A DNA stretch of 9,567 bases from positions 1 through 9,567 of the forward strand of contig DATBIR010000294.1 in NCBI GenBank assembly GCA_036556825.1, in the 5' to 3' direction. A program made the position numbers and the translations under genes. Position 1 is the first letter of the stretch. Each line of letters begins with the position of its first letter. Below the pieces are notes generated by a model. It saw only the letters and a list, made by a program, of their open reading frames with translations. It did not search any database and was not told the DNA's origin. Origin of the DNA: JAJKJG01 sp036556825. GTDB lineage: Bacteria > Pseudomonadota > Alphaproteobacteria > Rhizobiales > Beijerinckiaceae. Shown one piece after another: positions 6,256 to 9,567 of the stretch.

Positions 6256-7569
6256 ATGGACACGACCAAGACTTCGCGCGACATCCGGCGGTCGATGCGC
6301 CGCCAGACCCTGGCCGGCCTCGTCACCGTCACGGTCCTGTTCGGTGGCTTCGGCGTGTGGGCCGCGACGACGGCGCTGTCCGGCGCCGTGATCGCGGCCG
6401 GGCAGGTGGTTGTCGAGACCAACGTCAAGAAGGTGCAGCATCCGACCGGCGGGGTCGTCGGCGAGATCCGCGTGCGCGACGGCGACCAGGTCACGTCGGG
6501 CGACCTTCTGCTGCGCCTCGACGAGACCGTCACCCGCGCCAACCTGTCGATGATCTCCAAGCAGCTGGATCAATTCGAGGCCCGCAACGCGCGGCTGACG
6601 GCCGAGCGCGACGGCCTTGCCAAGATCACGTTTCCCGCCAGCCTGCTCGAGCGGAAGGACAATCCCGATGTCGCCGAAGCCATGACGGGCGAGCTCGGCC
6701 TGTTCGAAGCGCGTCGGGTCGCCATCAACGGGCAGCGCTCCCAGCTCACCGAGCGGACCGCCCAGCTGCGCGAGGAGATCCGCGGGCTCGACGCCCAGGT
6801 CAACTCGAAACGCCAGCAGATCGCCTTGATCAACCAGGAGCTCGAGGGCGTCCAGAAGCTTTACAACCAGAACCTCGTGCCGATCACGCGCCTGACCACT
6901 CTCCAGCGCGAGGCCTCGCGCCTGCACGGTGAAGAGGGCCAGCTGATCGCCCAGATCGCCAGCTCGAAGGGCCGCATTGCGGAAACCGAGCTGCAGATCA
7001 TCCAGCTCGGCCAGGACCTGCGCCGGGAGGTCGCCACCGAGCAGCGCGAGGTCCAGGCCAAGATCGGCGAGTTCACCGAGCGCAAGGTGACCGCCGAGGA
7101 TCAGCTCAAGCGCATCGACATCCGGGCGCCCCAGAGCGGCTATGTCCACCAGCTCGCCGTTCACACGATCGGCGGCGTCATCAACCCGGGCGAGCCGCTG
7201 ATGCTGATCGTGCCGCAGGCCGACAGCATGGTCGTCGAGGCGCGGATCGCTCCGCACGAGATCGACCAGGTGCGGCCCGGGCAGCCGGTGCAGTTGCGCT
7301 TCTCCGCCTTCAACAGCCGGACGACGCCCGAGATCATGGGCTCCCTGTCGCGCATATCCGCCGACCTCACCCGCGAGCAGCAGACCAACCTCGCTTACTA
7401 CACGGCCCGGATCACGATTTCCGACGACGAGATGAAGAAGCTCGAGGGCAAGGCGCTCCACCCCGGCATGCCGGTCGAGGCCTTCATCCAGACCGGCTCG
7501 CGCACCGCCCTCTCCTACCTGGTCAAGCCATTCGAGGACCAGGTCATGCGGGCCTTCCGGGAAAGGTGA
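6256..7569 (+). CDS. HlyD-family periplasmic adaptor of type I secretion (PrtE-like)
   Basis: 437 residues. A short cytosolic N-terminus, one membrane anchor (about 18-40), then 'GQVVVETNVKKVQHPTGGVV' (49-68) opening the first lipoyl/barrel half, a long Gln/Glu/Arg-rich coiled coil (about 95-285), the second lipoyl half 'RIDIRAPQSGYVHQL' (about 287-301) and a C-terminal beta domain ending 'LVKPFEDQVMRAFRER'. This is the complete membrane fusion protein layout, which bridges the ABC exporter to a TolC-type channel. A GAGAGG motif lies at good distance before the ATG. It is 19 bases after the ABC gene and surely in the same operon. The TolC partner is not in the window; it is commonly encoded elsewhere. 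Confidence 0.93.
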   Translation: MDTTKTSRDIRRSMRRQTLAGLVTVTVLFGGFGVWAATTALSGAVIAAGQVVVETNVKKVQHPTGGVVGEIRVRDGDQVTSGDLLLRLDETVTRANLSMISKQLDQFEARNARLTAERDGLAKITFPASLLERKDNPDVAEAMTGELGLFEARRVAINGQRSQLTERTAQLREEIRGLDAQVNSKRQQIALINQELEGVQKLYNQNLVPITRLTTLQREASRLHGEEGQLIAQIASSKGRIAETELQIIQLGQDLRREVATEQREVQAKIGEFTERKVTAEDQLKRIDIRAPQSGYVHQLAVHTIGGVINPGEPLMLIVPQADSMVVEARIAPHEIDQVRPGQPVQLRFSAFNSRTTPEIMGSLSRISADLTREQQTNLAYYTARITISDDEMKKLEGKALHPGMPVEAFIQTGSRTALSYLVKPFEDQVMRAFRER

Positions 7570-7570
7570 A

Positions 7571-7623
7571 CCGGCCGGGAATACTGCATCGGCGGGGCGC
7601 CCGCGGATGGTTGGCCGGCTTTT
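7571..7623 (+). terminator. candidate terminator of the secretion operon
   Basis: CCGGCC (7571-7576) pairs with GGCCGG (7613-7618), and a second stem GCGGG/CCCGC (7592-7596 with 7600-7604) lies inside; TTTT follows at 7620-7623. It begins one base after the HlyD stop. The outer stem is only 6 bp with a long interior, so the call is moderate. Confidence 0.42.
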
Positions 7624-7837
7624 AATGCTGCACAGAAGTTTGACTGGACCTGCAATCAACTTCAGGCGATACTGAGCGTGGCTTCAACCAGGCTCCGGCA
7701 GTCGCGTGGACAGGGGCGAAGAGCTCAAACGGCTTTGGTCGCAGGTGGTTACGCGCGTGGAACTTACAAGAGTTGGAAGAAGACTTGACCCGTTTCCCAG
7801 TTGAGGCCGCATAGCCCCCCTCAAACGAGCTTCCCTG
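7624..7837 (+). promoter_or_regulatory. long leader region of the second cold-shock gene
   Basis: These 214 bases have no believable gene. Cold-shock mRNAs commonly carry long structured leaders, and this gap must hold the promoter and leader of the gene at 7838. A TTGACT at 7640-7645 resembles a -35 box but no matching -10 lies at normal distance. TTGAGG (7801-7806) pairs with CCTCAA (7819-7824), placing a hairpin 13 bases before the start codon, where no clear ribosome binding site is seen. Thermal control is only a possibility. Confidence 0.35.
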
Positions 7838-8536
7838 ATGAGTCGAGGACGAGACTTCCGTGACACGCGCCGCCGCGATTTTGGCGGCGATGACTTCACC
7901 AAACCTGGCCGTGATCCCTATCAGAACCCGATGCCCGACATGCGGCCGATGGCGCAGCGTTCGGGTCCGGAGACCGACGCGGTCGTCAAGTGGTTCAACC
8001 CGCAGAAGGGCTTCGGCTTCGCCGAGCTGAGCGACGGATCGGGCGACGCCTTCCTGCACGTCCGCGCCGTCGAAGCGGCCGGCTACCGCGAGCTCGAGCC
8101 CGGCACCCGCCTGACCGTGCGCGTGACGCAGGGACAGAAGGGCCCGCAGGTGACGGAGATCACCAGCGTCGACACCAGCACCGCGACGCCGGGCGGCGGC
8201 GGCGGCGGCGGCGGCGGCATGGGCGGCGGCCCGAGAGGCGGCGGCATGGGCGGCGGCGGCCGGTCCATGGGCGGCCCGCCGCGGCGCTCGCCGTATCAGA
8301 GCGAGCCGCGCGACCTCGGCCCGGCCCAGGAGCTGGCAGGCACGGTCAAGTGGTACAATCCGGCCAAGGGCTTCGGCTTCATCGCCGCCGAGGACAACGG
8401 CAAGGACGTGTTCGTTCACCGCTCGGTGCTGGAGCGCGCCGGCTTGCCGGACCTTCAGGAAGGCCAGCGCGTGCAGATCAGCGTCGTGCAGAGCCAGAAG
8501 GGCCGCGAAGCCACGTCGATCGGCCTGCTCGGCTGA
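7838..8536 (+). CDS. two-domain cold-shock protein with glycine-rich linker
   Basis: 232 residues. CSD1 spans about 47-113 with 'VVKWFNPQKGFGF' (49-61) and RNP2-like 'AFLH' (71-74). CSD2 spans 166-232 with 'TVKWYNPAKGFGF' (169-181) and 'VFVH' (191-194). Between them is a linker (about 119-150) of almost pure Gly with Met, Arg and Ser, RGG-like in character, able to add loose RNA contacts or promote condensation. The Arg/Asp-rich N-terminus starting 'MSRGRDF' is typical of Hyphomicrobiales relatives and supports this ATG although no good ribosome binding site precedes it. Likely an RNA chaperone. CSD2 is closer to classic CspA than CSD1. It is the second double-domain cold-shock gene in the window, and the two differ in linker and N-terminus, so they are not a recent duplication. 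Confidence 0.93.
   Translation: MSRGRDFRDTRRRDFGGDDFTKPGRDPYQNPMPDMRPMAQRSGPETDAVVKWFNPQKGFGFAELSDGSGDAFLHVRAVEAAGYRELEPGTRLTVRVTQGQKGPQVTEITSVDTSTATPGGGGGGGGGMGGGPRGGGMGGGGRSMGGPPRRSPYQSEPRDLGPAQELAGTVKWYNPAKGFGFIAAEDNGKDVFVHRSVLERAGLPDLQEGQRVQISVVQSQKGREATSIGLLG
8192..8218 (+). repeat. (GGC)9 trinucleotide repeat in the cold-shock linker
   Basis: Nine perfect GGC codons in a row encode nine glycines at the start of the linker, with further imperfect GGC runs to about 8270. Replication slippage by whole units would keep frame and change linker length only. Confidence 0.9.
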
Positions 8537-8537
8537 T

Positions 8538-8580
8538 CCCGATCTCGGGCCGGCTCCGCGCCGGAACTCCCGGCCGGAGC
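8538..8580 (+). terminator. GC-rich inverted-repeat cluster after the cold-shock gene
   Basis: Directly behind the stop codon are nested inverted repeats: CCCG/CGGG (8538-8549), CCGGC/GCCGG (8550-8554 with 8560-8564), and the alternative GCTCCG/CGGAGC (8553-8558 with 8575-8580). No T-run follows, so termination or 3' protection is possible but not certain. Confidence 0.35.
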
Positions 8581-8611
8581 ATGATCCGGCGAAGCGGAGA
8601 GCGCTTTGCCG
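8578..8611. repeat. Hyphomicrobiales-type 'GCATGATCCG' repeat copy with hairpin
   Basis: AGCATGATCCGGCGAA opens a 10-bp stem (8587-8596 with 8602-8611, one G-T pair) with a 5-base loop. Intergenic palindromes opening with GCATGATCCG are, from memory, widespread in Rhizobiales genomes. The closing GATCATGC expected of a full copy is absent, so this is a partial or decayed one. Confidence 0.45.
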
Positions 8612-8669
8612 AATGTGGCCTGTCCCGGACGTGCCCCAGGATCTTGCGATTCGAAGAGCCATTGAGCCC

Positions 8670-8692
8670 GATCGATTCAATCTGAATCGATC
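8670..8692. terminator. 10-bp inverted repeat at the end of the GcrA-like gene
   Basis: GATCGATTCA and TGAATCGATC are separated by three bases; the last base overlaps the minus-strand stop codon. It sits between two convergent genes and could serve as a two-way transcript end, although no T-run follows on either side. It could also be a repeat family member. Confidence 0.4.
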
Positions 8693-8922
8693 TATTGCGC
8701 GGCGGCGCTCGCCGGCTGATCGGGCCGGCGGTACCGCGCCGTTTCGTAGACGATATGACGGTGCCAGGCGCACCAGCTGCCTCCGTCCGTCGGGGCGCCG
8801 CAGCAGATCGCCGGCATGGACGTCTCGCTGACGATGAACCGGCACTGCGCGAAGCCCGCCTTGATCAGCTGGACGGCGTGTTTGCGCGAGGGTGCCCTGA
8901 GCTCGCCTGAAGACACGGTCAT
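8692..8922 (-). CDS. small zinc-cluster protein resembling the GcrA C-terminus
   Basis: 76 residues. The centre carries 'CRFIVSETSMPAICCGAP' (27-44) followed by 'GGSWCAWH' (47-54): Cys27, Cys40/Cys41, Cys51 and His54 could hold one zinc. This matches the spacing style of the C-terminal motif of the alphaproteobacterial cell-cycle regulator GcrA ('CRWP..., CG.P..., YC..H'), but the GcrA N-terminal DNA-binding part is absent, so this is not GcrA itself. Role unknown; RNA-polymerase or nucleic-acid contact is a guess from the motif. The start is firm: AGGAGG (complement of 8928-8933) lies five bases before the ATG. A repeat motif lies just upstream at 8938-8953. Confidence 0.8.
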   Translation of the reverse strand: MTVSSGELRAPSRKHAVQLIKAGFAQCRFIVSETSMPAICCGAPTDGGSWCAWHRHIVYETARYRRPDQPASAAAQ

Positions 8923-8937
8923 GATCGCCTCCTGTGC

Positions 8938-8953
8938 AGCATGATCCGACGAA
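8938..8953. repeat. second copy of the 'AGCATGATCCG' repeat motif
   Basis: AGCATGATCCGACGAA matches 8578-8593 at 15 of 16 bases, 360 bases apart and in the same orientation. The two copies bracket the 76-residue gene. No 3' palindromic arm is clear here. Most likely a half-copy of the same dispersed repeat family. Confidence 0.5.
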
Positions 8954-9217
8954 AACCGTCTCGACCTGGTTCGGCTGCCTCCGCGCCGAAAAAACCTCTC
9001 CCCGACGATGATCTACGCCGTGAGAATAAGCTGAGCGGGATCGGCCTGTCGGAGGCGATCCCGCTCGTGGGCGCATCCTACCAGGACGAAAACGGCGCCG
9101 TCACGGCGGGTCTGCGACGGCGGCCGAACGGCAAGGCTTCGGGCCAGCCGCATGCCGCATCCCAATTCGCCTTGAGCCCCATGACCTTAGCCGGCAGAGA
9201 GGGGCCGCGGCGCCGGC
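8954..9217. other. intergenic spacer, no supported gene
   Basis: About 264 bases between the small zinc-cluster gene and the next minus-strand gene. A plus-strand frame from 8941 runs through, but it has no ribosome binding site, begins within a repeat motif and resembles nothing I know. The only structure is the hairpin at 9033-9066. The promoter of the small gene must lie here; none is obvious. Confidence 0.45.
9033..9066 (-). terminator. strong hairpin downstream of the unknown minus-strand gene
   Basis: GAGCGGGATCG (9033-9043) and CGATCCCGCTC (9056-9066) form a perfect 11-bp stem; CCT/AGG can pair further inside the 12-base loop. Read on the minus strand it is followed by a weakly T-rich AGCTTATTCT. 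It may terminate the gene ending at 9218 or mark a transcript end. Confidence 0.45.
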
Positions 9218-9567
9218 TCAGGCTGCGGCGAGCGCAGCCTCGATACTCCCGGAATTCCCGCAACTCACAGCCTTGCCGTCGCTGGCCGAGAGGGCGTGCT
9301 CGCGGCCGAGGAGGAAGCAGTCCTCGATTTCCCAACCCGGCTCAGGCCGGATGCCGGTCGCGGAACGGCGGACATGCTCGTATTCGTCGCTGTCGAGGAG
9401 ATGGACCGTGCGCGGCCCGATGCGCTGCACGCAGGTCCAGTGCGGCTCGTAAGGCGTGTTCGGGCGGTGGTGGTCGCCGAACCCGACGATGGCCGTCACG
9501 CCGCGCGTAAGGCGCGCAGCGAGGCCGCTCCAGAAGGCGCGCGCGGTCGTGCCGGAATGCGGGTGCA
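9218..9567 (-). CDS. unrecognised protein, 3' part only
   Basis: The frame is open from the window edge to the TGA at 9218-9220, about 116 residues visible, so the start lies beyond 9567; the GTG at 9499 is in frame but is probably internal, because the residues upstream ('FWSGLAARLTRG') read smoothly into it. The visible part contains 'VTAIVGFGDHHRP', 'PHWTCVQRIGPRTVHLLDSDEYEH' split over two strands' worth of pattern, and 'RRSATGI'. A His in 'HWT' followed by 'LLDSD' is reminiscent of the second half of papain/C39-like cysteine peptidase folds, where His and Asp belong to the catalytic set, but the cysteine half is outside the window. Treat as hypothetical. Confidence 0.6.
   Translation of the reverse strand, partial: HPHSGTTARAFWSGLAARLTRGVTAIVGFGDHHRPNTPYEPHWTCVQRIGPRTVHLLDSDEYEHVRRSATGIRPEPGWEIEDCFLLGREHALSASDGKAVSCGNSGSIEAALAAA

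Noticed and set aside
4356..6560. 734-codon open frame on the minus strand
   Set aside because: It lies antisense to the ABC and HlyD genes, has an Arg/Gly/Ala/His-rich composition typical of GC-rich antisense frames and no family motifs.
6025..7659. 544-codon minus-strand open frame
   Set aside because: Antisense to the well-supported HlyD-family gene and the end of the ABC gene; composition is an antisense artefact of high GC.
7640..7673. TTGACT...GATACT promoter for the second cold-shock gene
   Set aside because: The spacer is 22 bases, too long for a normal sigma-70 promoter.
7622..9076. 484-codon minus-strand open frame
   Set aside because: Runs antisense across the second cold-shock gene and through the small zinc-cluster gene in another frame; low-complexity Ala/Arg/His composition.
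8941..9510. 189-codon plus-strand open frame beginning at ATG in the repeat
   Set aside because: No ribosome binding site, begins inside a repeat motif, crosses an inverted repeat and ends antisense to a better frame. The stretch 'DDDLRRENKLSGIGLSEAIPLV' looks protein-like by eye, but I cannot support it.
1..9567. CRISPR array, rRNA, or insertion sequence
   Set aside because: No regularly spaced repeats, no rRNA-like sequence and no transposase or terminal inverted repeats were found.

Overview
The window looks like chromosomal DNA from a high-GC alphaproteobacterium, most likely of the order Hyphomicrobiales (Rhizobiales). Reasons: hand-counted 60-base blocks of the core region reach about 72% GC (4921-4980); there are two double-domain cold-shock proteins, one with the 'MSRGRDF' start typical of that order; a PrtD/PrtE-like type I secretion pair and a small protein with a GcrA-type Cys/His cluster are present; and fragments resembling the 'GCATGATCCG' repeats common in these genomes occur. 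Genus cannot be told from the sequence.

Region 1 (1-1015) is different DNA. Sampled 60-base blocks here are 48-55% GC. It holds one gene (61-882) for a predicted nucleoside-2-deoxyribosyltransferase/TIR-like nucleotide-processing protein of the kind found in anti-phage systems, then a gene-free AT-richer stretch with a short tandem repeat. It ends exactly where the 5' half of a tRNA-Pro(UGG) gene (minus strand, 1054 to about 1015) breaks off in the anticodon arm. I read this as one end of an integrative element or genomic island inserted in tRNA-Pro.

Region 2 (1016-3233) is core chromosome on the minus strand: a Sir2 deacylase (2362-3138), a two-domain cold-shock protein (1632-2249) and, eight bases after it, a secreted DUF192 protein (1160-1624) leading into the broken tRNA. 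Region 3 (3234-4259) is a plus-strand DUF1624 membrane acyltransferase-like gene, divergent from Sir2, with a cysteine-rich tail.

Region 4 (4260-7623) is a type I secretion operon: candidate promoter and 12-bp palindrome, PrtD-like ABC permease/ATPase (4467-6236), HlyD-family adaptor (6256-7569) and a possible terminator. No TolC gene or RTX substrate is in view, so the cargo and outer-membrane partner must lie elsewhere.

Region 5 (7624-8692) holds the second two-domain cold-shock gene (7838-8536), with a long leader and a (GGC)9-coded glycine linker, followed by several inverted repeats. Region 6 (8692-9567) has a 76-residue GcrA-C-terminus-like protein on the minus strand, a spacer with an 11-bp-stem hairpin, and the 3' part of an unrecognised minus-strand gene that runs off the window.

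The least ordinary part is the left end: a lone predicted nucleotide-processing effector placed at a tRNA-Pro integration boundary. The rest is mostly ordinary housekeeping and accessory transport content.
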